Shown one piece after another: positions 15,634-25,759 of a stretch of DNA of 64,000 bases. Origin of the DNA: Burkholderia sp. SRS-W-2-2016 (lineage in GTDB: Bacteria > Pseudomonadota > Gammaproteobacteria > Burkholderiales > Burkholderiaceae); contig NZ_MSDV01000022.1 of NCBI RefSeq assembly GCF_001931485.1, forward strand, positions 1 through 64,000. The letters are read 5' to 3'. The position numbers and the translations under genes are program-made. Within the stretch, counting starts at the first letter, position 1; each line of letters opens with the position of its first letter. The notes under the pieces are model-generated. The model ran no database searches, was not told the DNA's origin, and saw nothing but the letters and a program-made list of their open reading frames with translations.

Positions 15634-16953
15634 ATGAGTGCCGTCTCCATACAAAACCAGCAGGGAACCAACCGGGTGCACTGGACAACCCTCCAGGTAG
15701 TCGTGGTCGCGATCTGTAGCTTCATCAACGGCCTCGACGGGATGGACCTGCTTGTCATGTCCTACGCCGCACCGGCAATGGCCGCGGATTGGCACATCGG
15801 CTTCGCAACGCTTGGCGTGGTCTTCAGTGCGGGCATGGCCGGCATGCTCGTCGGCTGTCTCTGTATCGCGCCGTTCGCGGATACGATGGGTCGTCGTCCG
15901 ATCGTTCTGTTCTCGCTCATCGCAATGGCGCTCGGCTCGTTCGGCTCAGGCTTGACGCACGATCTGAACCTGTTCATCGTCGCGCGCTTTATCGCGGGCC
16001 TCGGTCTGGGTACGCTGCTCGCGTCGGTTGCGGCACTCGTTAGCGAGTACGCACCGGAAGGTCGTCGCACCGTCGCGGTCGGCATTTTCCAGGCGGGTTA
16101 TCCGATTGGCGCAGTGCTGACCGGTATCGTCTGTATTTATGCGATCCCTGCTTTCGGCTGGCAAGCCACGTTCATCGGTGCTGGTTTGATCACCGCTGTC
16201 ACGGTGCCGATCGTTGCGTTCTGTCTGCCGGAATCGGTGGCATTCCTCGAAGTACGTCAACCGAAGGGCGCGCTCGAACGCAGCAATGCACTGCGTAAGC
16301 GTCTGGACTGGCCGGCGATTACGGTGCTGCCGCAACGCACGATCGGTAACCTGCCGAAGCCGGCGGAAGTGCTGAGTGCCAAGCTGCGCAATGCCACGCT
16401 CGCGATCTGGATCGCAACGTTTCTCAGCTATGGCGTTCTGTATTTCGTCGCCAGCTGGGTTCCGAAGATCGCGGTTGCCGCGGGTCTGAGCCATACGAAT
16501 GCAATCTGGGCGGGTTCGCTCGTCAACATGGGCGGTGTGTGCGGCGACATCATCATCGGTGCGCTCGCTGTTCGTCGCCCGGTCGGTAACCTGATCGCCA
16601 TCTTCTTCGTCTTCTGCGCGGTGCTGATGATGATCTTCGCGCAGCCCTTGCCGCTGACCGCCATCCTGATCAGTGCGTTCGGCCTCGGCTTTACGCTGTA
16701 CGGCGGTTTCAGCGCGTTCTACTCGCTGGCGGCTCAACTGTACCCGGCACGCCTGCGTAGCTCGGGTATCGGCTGGATGGCGGGCATTGGCCGTGGTGGC
16801 GCAATCATCGGGCCGCTGGCCGGCGGCGCACTTCTGGCGGCAAATACGTCGCTGCCGATCACGTTCCTCTGCTTCGCGATTCCGCTCGTTATCTCGGGCG
16901 GGTTCGCGGCTCTCGCCTCTCACTTTGGCCGCAGTATCCCGACCGAAGACTGA
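15634..16953 (+). CDS. MFS transporter, aromatic acid:H+ symporter (AAHS) type
   Basis: A 439-residue, 12-helix inner-membrane carrier. The first helix contains the AAHS signature GLDGMDLLVMSY, and the loop between helices 2 and 3 has FADTMGRRP. A middle cytoplasmic loop (about 205-245) separates the two halves. Family members (PcaK, BenK, VanK) import aromatic or related carboxylates with protons. It is the last gene of the plus arm, directly before a strong terminator, and is the likely substrate importer of the island. Confidence 0.9.
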   Translation: MSAVSIQNQQGTNRVHWTTLQVVVVAICSFINGLDGMDLLVMSYAAPAMAADWHIGFATLGVVFSAGMAGMLVGCLCIAPFADTMGRRPIVLFSLIAMALGSFGSGLTHDLNLFIVARFIAGLGLGTLLASVAALVSEYAPEGRRTVAVGIFQAGYPIGAVLTGIVCIYAIPAFGWQATFIGAGLITAVTVPIVAFCLPESVAFLEVRQPKGALERSNALRKRLDWPAITVLPQRTIGNLPKPAEVLSAKLRNATLAIWIATFLSYGVLYFVASWVPKIAVAAGLSHTNAIWAGSLVNMGGVCGDIIIGALAVRRPVGNLIAIFFVFCAVLMMIFAQPLPLTAILISAFGLGFTLYGGFSAFYSLAAQLYPARLRSSGIGWMAGIGRGGAIIGPLAGGALLAANTSLPITFLCFAIPLVISGGFAALASHFGRSIPTED

Positions 16954-16980
16954 TCGCCGGTCGACAGCGCAGGCATAAGA

Positions 16981-17019
16981 AAAAGCCCCGTGATGCTTTT
17001 CGGCCACGGGGCTTTTTTT
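16981..17019 (+). terminator. Rho-independent terminator at the end of the plus arm
   Basis: A GCCCCGTG stem (16985-16992) pairs with CACGGGGC (17005-17012) and is followed by seven Ts (17013-17019); the leading AAAA extends the stem with the T-run. It ends the 7.6-16.95 kb operon. Confidence 0.93.
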
Positions 17020-17049
17020 AAATTCGACCACTATCCTGGAGAAGCGCTA

Positions 17050-17295
17050 ATGGCAGGTCGGCTTATTCACAGCGTGGATCGCGGTGTGACGTCGATAACG
17101 GATGTCGGTCCCGATAGCGAACTGGTTAGCGTCTATGCTCACAACGACGGCGTAATGTGCCGGTATCGCAACTTTACCGGTACGGTAGACCAACTGGTTC
17201 GTCATTTGAGGATGAGATTTGCCGACGATCGGAAGAGGTACTTTTTCTATCTGGAGATGATCAAAGGTATGGCTGACAGAATTTCCTGTTCCTGA
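17050..17295 (+). CDS. Small hypothetical protein
   Basis: An 81-residue protein starting MAGRLIHSVDRG, with a CCTGGAGAAG ribosome-site-like stretch upstream. It begins just after the terminator, so it needs its own promoter. The sequence has a VSVYAHNDGVMCRY segment and a basic C-terminal half (LRMRFADDRKRYFFYL). I do not recognise the family. It could be a small regulatory or structural protein, or a non-coding open frame. Confidence 0.4.
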   Translation: MAGRLIHSVDRGVTSITDVGPDSELVSVYAHNDGVMCRYRNFTGTVDQLVRHLRMRFADDRKRYFFYLEMIKGMADRISCS

Positions 17296-17360
17296 GGGTT
17301 GGGATCAAGCCAGCGTGCAATGTTGGCCGATCCCTCCCGCACGATCCGGCGTGTCTACGG

Positions 17361-19103
17361 CTACCGCACCCTCCCCTGTTTCCACGCGCTGAGCAACTCC
17401 TCGTACTTGACCGTTTCGCCCTTCGGCTTCTCGTTGGCGAGCTTCTTCCACGGCGCATGCTGATCCGACAACCATTTGGCCGGATCGCTTTCCGCGTTCA
17501 ACTCGGGCGCGCAGACTTTCATGCCCGCGCGCTGCAAACGCGCCAACACCTGGTCCATTTCCTTCGCGAGATTGTCCATCGCGGCTTGCGGCGTCTTCTC
17601 TCCGGCCACGGCAGTGGCGACATTCTTCCACCAGAGTTGCGCCATCTTCGGATAGTCGGGCACGTTGTTGCCGGTCGGTGTCCACGCCACGCGCGCCGGG
17701 CTGCGATAGAACTCGATCAGCCCGCCGTATTTGTCCGCGTTCTTCGTGAAGAACTCGCTGTGAATGTCGGAATCGCGAATGAACGTGAGCCCGACAATCG
17801 ACTTCTTCAGCGACACCGTCTTCGACGTGACGAACTGCGCGTACAGCCACGCGGCAGCCCGCTGGTTCGGCGGCGTCGACTTGAAGAAGGTCCACGAGCC
17901 GACGTCCTGGTAGCCGTTCTGCATGCCTTCCTTCCAGTACGGGCCGTGCGGCGACGGCGCCATCCGCCATTTCGGCGTGCCGTCCGCGTTGGTCACGGTG
18001 CCGGGCCGCAGCATCGACGCGGTGAACGCGCTATACCAGAACACCTGTTGCGCAATCCGGCCTTGCGCGGGCACCGGCCCCGCTTCGTTGAAGGTCATGC
18101 CGGACGCTTCGGGCGGCGCATATTTCTTCAACCAGTCGATGTACTTCGTGGTCGCGAAAACGGCCGCCGGACTGTTGGTGCCGCCGCCGCGCGAGACTGA
18201 CGCACCCACCGCGTGACAGCCGTCCGGCGTAACGCGAATGCCCCACTCGTCGACCGGCAGGCCGTTCGGGATGCCCTTGTCGGCTTCGCCCGCCATCGAC
18301 AGCCACGCATCGGTAAAGCGCCATCCCAGCGACGGGTCTTTCTTGCCGTAATCCATATGGCCGTAGACCTTTTCGCCGTCGATCGTCTTCACGTCGTTGG
18401 TGAAGAACTCCGCGATATCTTCATACGCGGACCAGTTCACCGGCACGCCGAGCTCGTAGCCGTACTTCGCCTTGAACTTGTCCTGAAGATCCTTGCGCGC
18501 GAACCAGTCGGCGCGGAACCAGTAGAGGTTCGCGAACTGCTGGTCGGGCAACTGATAGAGCTTCTTGTCCGGCGCGGTGGTGAAACTCGTGCCGATGAAG
18601 TCCTTCACGTCGAGCCCCGGGTTCGTGTACTGCTTGCCTTCGCCGGCCATATAGTCGGACAGCGGCATGATCACGCCGTAGCGATAGTGCGTGCCGATCA
18701 GATCCGAGTCGGAAATCCAGCCGTCGTAAATGCTCTGGCCCGATTGCATCGACGTTTGCAGTTTCTCGACGACGTCGCCTTCCTGGATGATGTCGTGCTT
18801 GACCGGAATGCCGGTGATCTCGGTGAACGCCTTGGCCAGCGTTTTCGATTCGTACATGTGCGTGTCGAGCGTTTCGGACACCACGTGCACTTCCTTGACG
18901 CCCGCCGCCTTCAGTTTGGCGCCCGTGTCGATGAACCACTTCATCTCGTCCATCTGCTGCTGCTTCGACAGCGTGCTCGGCTGGAACTCGCTGTCCACCC
19001 ACTTCTGCGCTTCGGCCGTGCCGGCGATCGCGCTGTGGCTCACAAAGCCCGCCGCGACGATTCCTGCCACGGCGAGCGTGAGCCTCCGTCTCCTCAGATG
19101 CAT
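17361..19103 (-). CDS. glpV: Glycerol-type ABC transporter, periplasmic substrate-binding protein (GlpV-like)
   Basis: A 580-residue binding protein, far longer than ordinary sugar-binding proteins and matching the long GlpV type of rhizobial glycerol importers. It begins with a Tat/Sec-like basic leader (MHLRRRRLTLAVAGIVAAG) and cleavage after SHSAIA. A GGAGG site precedes the chosen ATG. The body has a family-1 sugar-binding pattern (AFTEITGIPVKHDIIQ, then SIYDGWISDSD). It is the last gene of a six-gene set (ATPase, ATPase, permease, permease, small membrane protein, binding protein) in the same order as glpSTPQUV. Glycerol as ligand is a family-based inference. Confidence 0.85.
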   Translation of the reverse strand: MHLRRRRLTLAVAGIVAAGFVSHSAIAGTAEAQKWVDSEFQPSTLSKQQQMDEMKWFIDTGAKLKAAGVKEVHVVSETLDTHMYESKTLAKAFTEITGIPVKHDIIQEGDVVEKLQTSMQSGQSIYDGWISDSDLIGTHYRYGVIMPLSDYMAGEGKQYTNPGLDVKDFIGTSFTTAPDKKLYQLPDQQFANLYWFRADWFARKDLQDKFKAKYGYELGVPVNWSAYEDIAEFFTNDVKTIDGEKVYGHMDYGKKDPSLGWRFTDAWLSMAGEADKGIPNGLPVDEWGIRVTPDGCHAVGASVSRGGGTNSPAAVFATTKYIDWLKKYAPPEASGMTFNEAGPVPAQGRIAQQVFWYSAFTASMLRPGTVTNADGTPKWRMAPSPHGPYWKEGMQNGYQDVGSWTFFKSTPPNQRAAAWLYAQFVTSKTVSLKKSIVGLTFIRDSDIHSEFFTKNADKYGGLIEFYRSPARVAWTPTGNNVPDYPKMAQLWWKNVATAVAGEKTPQAAMDNLAKEMDQVLARLQRAGMKVCAPELNAESDPAKWLSDQHAPWKKLANEKPKGETVKYEELLSAWKQGRVR

Positions 19104-19125
19104 GGCTGCCTCCAGTGTCTCCGAA

Positions 19126-19158
19126 CCCCTTGGGCCAACTGCCGGAGTCCGCAAGGGG
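19126..19158 (-). repeat. Intercistronic hairpin before glpV
   Basis: CCCCTTG (19126-19132) and CAAGGGG (19152-19158) pair across the 108-base gap between glpU and glpV. Such hairpins in ABC operons often let the binding protein be made in excess by shielding its mRNA. That role is inferred. Confidence 0.45.
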
Positions 19159-19211
19159 CATCAACGGAACCGGTCTGTCCAGATACGCAAGTCTTCGAAT
19201 CGCAAAACCGT

Positions 19212-19493
19212 TCAACCCTTCCACATGACGATGAGCAGGACGAGCATCGAGACCACGAAACCGGGCCACGCGCTCGCGTTTTCCGCGCTGATGCCGATCC
19301 ACGCGAGGTTGATGTACGCGGCGATCAGCAGCCCGATAAAGAGCCGGTCGCCGCGCGTGGTGCTGATCGGCAGGAAGCCTTTGCGTTCGATGGTCGGCGA
19401 GCGGATTTCCCACACGGTCATCCCCGCGAGCATCACCACGATGCACGCGAAAAAGACCGCCACTTCGGGCGTCCAGTACATCCACGTCAGCAT
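19212..19493 (-). CDS. glpU: Small membrane protein of glycerol ABC transporter (DUF2160, GlpU-like)
   Basis: A 93-residue protein with two or three hydrophobic segments (VAVFFACIVVMLAGMTVW, LFIGLLIAAYINLAWIGI and FVVSMLVLLIVMWKG). It has a WTPEVAVFF start and an IERKGFLPI loop. Its ATG overlaps the stop of the permease by one base (TGATG). Small DUF2160 proteins at this place are a hallmark of glpSTPQUV glycerol importers. Its exact task in the complex is unknown. Confidence 0.8.
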   Translation of the reverse strand: MLTWMYWTPEVAVFFACIVVMLAGMTVWEIRSPTIERKGFLPISTTRGDRLFIGLLIAAYINLAWIGISAENASAWPGFVVSMLVLLIVMWKG

Positions 19494-20291
19494 CACACTC
19501 TCCCCATCGCAAAGCCCTTCGCGATGTAGTTGCGCACGAAGTAGATGACGAGCGCGCCCGGCACGACGGTCAGCACGCCCGCCGCCGACAGCACGCCCCA
19601 ATCCATTCCCGCGGCCGAAACCGTGCGCGTCATCACCGCGGCGATCGGCTTCGCGTTGACCGTGGTCAGCGTGCGCGCGAGCAATAGCTCGACCCAGCTG
19701 AACATGAAGCAGAAGAACGCCGTCACGCCGACGCCCGAACGGATCAGCGGCAAAAAGATCTTCACGAAGAACGCGGGAAACGTATAGCCGTCGATGTACG
19801 CGGTTTCGTCGATTTCGCTCGGCACGCCCGACATGAAACCTTCGAGTATCCACACCGCGAGCGGCACGTTGAACAGCATGTGCGCGAGCGCGACCGCGAT
19901 ATACGTGTCCATCAGACCGACGCTCGAATAAAGCTGAAAGAACGGCAGCAGGAACACGGCGGGCGGCGTCATCCGGTTGGTCAGCAGCCAGAAGAACATG
20001 TGCTTGTCGCCGAGAAACCGGTAGCGCGAGAACGCATACGCGGCAGGCAGCGCGACCAGCACGGACATCACCGTGTTCATCAGCACGTAGATGATCGAGT
20101 TGATATAGCCCCAGTACCACGACGGGTCGGTGAAGATCACGCGGTAATTCTCGAGCGTCACGTGATGCGGCCAGACCGCGAACGCCGACATGGTCTCCTC
20201 GTTCATCCGCAGCGAGATGGACAGCATCCAGTAGAGCGGGAACAGCGAGAACACGATATACACCGTCATCACGACGATTCGCATCCAGCGG

Positions 20292-20302
<11 letters not shown>
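19493..20302 (-). CDS. glpQ: ABC transporter permease (GlpQ-like)
   Basis: A 269-residue MalG-type permease with six predicted helices. The EAA loop that docks on the ATPase reads EIDETAYIDGYTF near residues 163-175. An N-terminal helix VVMTVYIVFSLFPLYWML and C-terminal YFVRNYIAKGFAMG are typical. It overlaps the upstream permease gene by 11 bases and the small GlpU gene by one base, so the set is one translational unit. Confidence 0.87.
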
Positions 20303-21184
<882 letters not shown>

Positions 21185-21188
<4 letters not shown>

Positions 21189-22273
21189 CGCGCGATCCTT
21201 TCGTCGTTGCTGAAGAAAACGGTGTCCGGCGTGGCCAGCTTCAGCCAGACGGAACCTTCGTCGATCCGCACATGCGGTTCGATCTTGGCCCGCAGAGTCT
21301 GGCTATCGCATTGCACCGTGAGCAGTTGATAGTTGCCGAGTTGCTGCACGCGCACCACCGCCGCCTGCACCGCGCCCGGCTCGCCGTGATTGACGACCCG
21401 CACGAACTCCGGGCGAATGCCGAGCGTCAGCGTGCCGTTCGCGTGCTTCAGTAAATCGAGTGTGTGGGGATCGAGTTGCAGACGCTGCGTGCCGAGCCTG
21501 ATACCGTCCGCGTCCAGATCGACCGGGCACAGATTCATTCCCGGGCTGCCGATGAAATAGCCGACAAACGTATGATCGGGCCGCAGAAACAGCGCGTCGG
21601 GACCGCCCTTCTGCACGACGCGGCCGTTCGTCATCACGACCACTTCGTCGGCGAACGTCAGCGCCTCGACCTGATCGTGCGTCACGTAGATCAGCGTCAG
21701 CTTCAGTTGATGGTGGATCTTTTTCAGTTGACGGCGCAGCACCCACTTCATATGCGGGTCGATCACGGTCAAGGGTTCGTCGAACAGGATCGCGGCGACG
21801 TCCTTGCGCACGAGTCCCCGTCCGAGGGAAATCTTCTGCTTCGCATCCGCCGACAGATTGTTCGCCTTGCGCGTCAATTCGCGCGTCATGTCGAGCAGCT
21901 CCGCCACCTCGTGGACGCGCACCTTTACGTCGCGCTCCGGCATCTTCCGGTTGCGCAGCGGAAACGCGAGATTGTCGAACACGCTCATCGTGTCGTAGAT
22001 CACCGGGAACTGGAACACCTGCGCGATGTTGCGTTCGCGCGGACTGAGCGCGGTGATGTCGCGACCGTCGAACAGCACCTTGCCTTCCGACGGCCGCACG
22101 AGTCCGGAAACGATGTTGAGCAGCGTGGTCTTGCCGCAGCCGGACGGCCCGAGCAGTGCATATGCACCGCCGTCTTCCCACGTCATGCTCATCGGCTGCA
22201 ACGCGTAGTCATCGAGCGTGGCGGGGTTCGGAGCGTACGCGTGCGCGAGATTCTGGAACTCAATGCGCGCCAT
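21185..22273 (-). CDS. glpT: ABC transporter ATPase with degenerate signature motif (GlpT-like)
   Basis: A 362-residue ATPase with a C-terminal TOBE-like regulatory domain. Walker A is GPSGCGKTT, the Q-loop is in AQVFQFPV, Walker B is AILFDEPL and the switch histidine is present in YVTHDQVEAL. The ABC signature is LSADAKQKIS in place of LSGGQ, so this subunit cannot form a normal second half of an ATP site. Its partner GlpS keeps LSGGQ but lacks the switch histidine. The glycerol role is from gene order. Confidence 0.87.
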
Positions 22274-23366
22274 GAGCCGCCTCCGGGCCGTACAGCAGCC
22301 TGGTGTCCGCGTCGAATACGAACAGCTCGTCGGGGTCGATGTAGACGTCGAGTTGCGTGCCCAGCTCGATCTGATGCACGCCCTGCAGTTGCGCGACCAG
22401 TGCGACGCCGCCTTGCAGCGTGCGCAGGTGCAGGTAGGTTTCGGAGCCGCTCAGCTCGGCCAGTTCAAGCCGGCAGGGCACCGCGACCGAGTGCGGCGTG
22501 CGCGGCGCGAGCCGCAGATGGCCCGGACGGATGCCGATGTGAACCGTGCCGTCGCCGGACGCGGCCTGCTTGCCGGCGCGTTCGAGCGGCACGTCGATGC
22601 CGATCGGCAGGCGCGCGGTGCCGTTCGCGGTCAGCTCGCTCGCCAGCATGTTCATCGGCGGGTCGTTGAACACCGCGGCGACGCCGACATTGGCGGGCGC
22701 GTTGTACACGTCGAGCGTCGGCCCATATTGGAGCACGCGCCCTTTGTCGACGATCGCCGTGTAGCCGCCGAGCAGCAGCGCTTCGAGCGGTTCGGTGGTC
22801 GCATAGACGACCGTGGTTTTGCCGTCCGCAAACAGCGTCGACAGTTCGACGCGCAATTCCTCGCGCAGCTTGTAGTCGAGATTGACGAGCGGTTCGTCGA
22901 GCAGCACCAGCGACGAGCGCTTGACCAGCGCCCGCGCCAGCGCGCAGCGCTGCTGCTGGCCGCCGGACAGTTCCGCCGGACGCCGTTCGAGCAGATGACC
23001 GATATGCAGCTTGGCGGCGACTTCGTGCACGCGCCGTTTGATTTCGTCGGCGGGCAGCTTCTGAAGCTGGAGCGGCGACGCGATGTTGTCGAACACCGTC
23101 ATCGCCGGATAGTTGATGAACTGCTGATAGACCATCGCGAGATTGCGCTGGCGGACGCTGACACCGGTCACGTCGCGCTCGTCGGCGAGCACGCGGCCCG
23201 AAGCGGGACGGTCGAGCCCCGCCATCACCCGCATCAATGTGGTTTTGCCCGCCTGCGTCGGGCCCAGCAGCACGTTGACCGCGCCGGGCACGAGCCGCAG
23301 ATCGACGCCGTACAGATGGGTCTGGGCGCCCGAAACGACTGTCACCCGCTCCAGTTCCAAGACCAA
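22260..23366 (-). CDS. glpS: ABC transporter ATPase lacking the switch histidine (GlpS-like)
   Basis: A 368-residue ATPase with C-terminal TOBE domain. Walker A is GPTQAGKTT, the signature LSGGQQQRCALARAL is intact and Walker B is LVLLDEPL. The H-loop reads YATTEPLEAL where other family members have THD, so the catalytic switch histidine is missing. A TTG start is likely, placed 5-6 bases after a GGAGGG site. It is the first gene of the operon and overlaps glpT by 14 bases. Confidence 0.86.
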   Translation of the reverse strand: MVLELERVTVVSGAQTHLYGVDLRLVPGAVNVLLGPTQAGKTTLMRVMAGLDRPASGRVLADERDVTGVSVRQRNLAMVYQQFINYPAMTVFDNIASPLQLQKLPADEIKRRVHEVAAKLHIGHLLERRPAELSGGQQQRCALARALVKRSSLVLLDEPLVNLDYKLREELRVELSTLFADGKTTVVYATTEPLEALLLGGYTAIVDKGRVLQYGPTLDVYNAPANVGVAAVFNDPPMNMLASELTANGTARLPIGIDVPLERAGKQAASGDGTVHIGIRPGHLRLAPRTPHSVAVPCRLELAELSGSETYLHLRTLQGGVALVAQLQGVHQIELGTQLDVYIDPDELFVFDADTRLLYGPEAAHGAH

Positions 23367-23470
23367 ATCGCCCTCCGTTCTTTTGATGCGTCTCCGGTGC
23401 TGCGGATGCCTGGCGAGGCAATCAGGCGGGATGAGGCGTTGCGAGGCGCGATGCCGATAGATGTTCCTTT

Positions 23471-23490
23471 TTGTTCGTTTACGATTAAAT
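23471..23490 (-). promoter_or_regulatory. Upstream region of the glp operon with a possible DeoR/GlpR-like site
   Basis: The 278-base gap 23367-23644 lies between the acyltransferase stop and the glpS start. It includes an AT-rich part around 23460-23510 that should contain the glp promoter on the minus strand. The TTGTTCGTTTACGATT stretch loosely resembles TTCG-rich GlpR operators. The match is weak and by eye only. Confidence 0.2.
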
Positions 23491-23644
23491 TGGTGTTAAC
23501 CATACATTCGATAGACGACAAGGTTTCTACCAGATTACCGATGCCGGCTGGATTTTTCGGTCGTGTAAGGATTGCCGGACGCGGCGCCTGAACGGAGCCG
23601 CTGCGGCGGCCGACCGCGGAACGGAGCGGGAACGCTTGCCCGCC

Positions 23645-25759
23645 TCAGCTCGCGGGCCCCGCTTCCATCAGCTTGCTGACAAGTTGCTTGAAGCTCGGCA
23701 ACAGAAGCCTGTTCGCATAGCCGCTGAGGTGATCGCCATCGAAGACGAGCGGCCGGCCGTCGGCGGTGTGCGTCAAGCAGTCCGAATCCGGGCACAGAAG
23801 TGGCAACGGGTCCCATACCTGAGCTTCGGGAACCGCCCGCACGATGTGCGCGTAGGATTCGAGCACCGGCGCCCGCAAGGATTCCAGATCCGCGCGGGCG
23901 ATGCGATCGCCGCCGGAACAGATGGGATTGTCGCGATTGAACCAGTCCGAGCATCGGAACGGCTGACTCCGAAACTCGGGTGTCGGCCCCTCCAGGACGA
24001 CCTTCGCCCCTTTGGCCGCCAGTTTCCGCAAGATCGGAATGGCCTCTCGCACGCCGTCTACCCGGCTTTGCACGGCCTCTGGACCGAACATGTAGTCCCA
24101 CGCGCTCGAGTCGTCGAAGCGGGCCCACTCGTCGGAGAAACGCGGCAGCCGCAGCGAAGGCAGGAAGACCACGTCACCGGGCCCGACCTGCGCCTCGATC
24201 TGAGCGAGCGCCGCATCCATCCCCGGCGCACAGCTCGCCACCTCATCCTGTTTGCGCGGCAGCAACGCCATGAACGGACAGCCTCCATTGTTGTACGCGA
24301 AGACCTTCACGCCAGTATCCCGGGCGAATTCGCGCAACATCCTGTTGTAGGCCATCGCGTGCGAATCGCCGATCACGTACAGGCGCCCGCGATAGGCCGC
24401 CGGAAGCGAACATCCGGCACGTGAATAGGTCCATACGGGCCCCCCGTTGAGCTTCGTCCTGTTCCACGTGTCCAGACATCCGTCATCGCGGGCTTCGAGG
24501 GGGCGGCTCGGATACCAGTCGTCGGCACGTTGCGACACCACGCTGAGCGACATATCCAGTTTCAGTTGGGCGACCTGGATGCCGCCCCAGAGCAGCGCTC
24601 CGCCCGTCAACGTAGCCAGGCCCACCCCGACGACAGCGGGACGCCGCATGCCTTTCAGGAGCGCCGAACGCCGCGCGGGATTCTCGACGTAGTACCAGGA
24701 CGCGGTCGCCAGCGCGAAAGTCAGTACGGCCGCGAGCGCGCGCCAGACCGGCCTGTCGATCCCGGTCGTCCAGCGCAGCAGCACGATTACAGGCCAGTGC
24801 CAGAGATAAAGCGAATATGAGATCTTGCCGACGAACGTCACCGCTCGCGAAATGAGCAGCTTGTGCAGCCAATCCCCCGGCGCTCTTCCGTGCAGCGCGT
24901 ACAGTACGCCGAGTGTGCCGGCAACCGGCAGCAGCGCTCCCGGAAAAGGAAGCTGCTCAGGGCGCACGAGCTCGAAACCGGCTGCCAGCAGCAGCAGCGA
25001 ACCAGCGAGCAGAGCCGTCGAACCCAGCGTCCCATTGCGGTCGATCACTCCCACCGGGCGCTTCGCGAGCGCGAGCAACTGGTAAAGCACGATCCCGGCG
25101 GCCAATTCCCAGAAACGCCCTGGAATCAGGTAAAAATTGAGCCCTTCATTTCGCCTCGAAAGCCACCATGCGCACAACAGGGAAAGAGCGAATCCGCCGG
25201 CGAACAGAACAACGCAAAGTGTCTTTCTCGGACGTTTGCTCACCCACATGAAGAAAAGCAACGGGAAGATCAGATAAAACTGTTCTTCCACGCCAAGCGA
25301 CCACGTATGCAAGTACGGGTTGAATTCGGCGCGTGGCGAAAAATAGTCGTCACCGATAAACGCGAGCACCACATTGCTCAATCCAAAGAAAGCGAAGAAG
25401 CCGGTGTATTTGTTGGTATCGCTCAGCCACGCATTTGGAATGAATAGCGCTGAAAACAGACCGGTCACCAGCAGGCACACCACGAGCGCCGGCACGATCC
25501 GCTGCACTCGACGCGCATAGAAATAAAACACAAAGCGCGAAAACCGCATCGATTCGAGGTTTCCAACGGATGCGCTTACAACAAACCCGGAAACGACGAA
25601 GAAGATGTCGACCCCGGTAAGCCCGCCGGGTAACCACCGCGAGTACAGGTGATAAACAATGACCGACAACACTGCGATCGCACGCAAACCGTCGATGTAT
25701 GCCGCGTGCGCAGGACGGGTGAGTTGCGGCGCAGTAGTAGATTTATCGCGTGGATTCAT
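23645..25759 (-). CDS. Membrane acyltransferase (OafA/YrhL type) with C-terminal SGNH domain
   Basis: A 704-residue protein with two parts. Residues 15 to about 385 form an acyltransferase-3 membrane domain of ten or more helices, starting AAYIDGLRAIAVLSVIVYH (catalytic His) and with the EEQFYLIFPLLF motif near 155. From about 430 an SGNH hydrolase-like domain follows: block I LYVIGDSHAMAYN (Ser) and a C-terminal DGDHLSGYANRL (Asp/His). Such fusions O-acetylate or otherwise acylate LPS O-antigen, exopolysaccharide or peptidoglycan at the periplasmic face. It stands alone between the glp operon and an IS remnant, so the target glycan is unknown. Confidence 0.88.
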   Translation of the reverse strand: MNPRDKSTTAPQLTRPAHAAYIDGLRAIAVLSVIVYHLYSRWLPGGLTGVDIFFVVSGFVVSASVGNLESMRFSRFVFYFYARRVQRIVPALVVCLLVTGLFSALFIPNAWLSDTNKYTGFFAFFGLSNVVLAFIGDDYFSPRAEFNPYLHTWSLGVEEQFYLIFPLLFFMWVSKRPRKTLCVVLFAGGFALSLLCAWWLSRRNEGLNFYLIPGRFWELAAGIVLYQLLALAKRPVGVIDRNGTLGSTALLAGSLLLLAAGFELVRPEQLPFPGALLPVAGTLGVLYALHGRAPGDWLHKLLISRAVTFVGKISYSLYLWHWPVIVLLRWTTGIDRPVWRALAAVLTFALATASWYYVENPARRSALLKGMRRPAVVGVGLATLTGGALLWGGIQVAQLKLDMSLSVVSQRADDWYPSRPLEARDDGCLDTWNRTKLNGGPVWTYSRAGCSLPAAYRGRLYVIGDSHAMAYNRMLREFARDTGVKVFAYNNGGCPFMALLPRKQDEVASCAPGMDAALAQIEAQVGPGDVVFLPSLRLPRFSDEWARFDDSSAWDYMFGPEAVQSRVDGVREAIPILRKLAAKGAKVVLEGPTPEFRSQPFRCSDWFNRDNPICSGGDRIARADLESLRAPVLESYAHIVRAVPEAQVWDPLPLLCPDSDCLTHTADGRPLVFDGDHLSGYANRLLLPSFKQLVSKLMEAGPAS

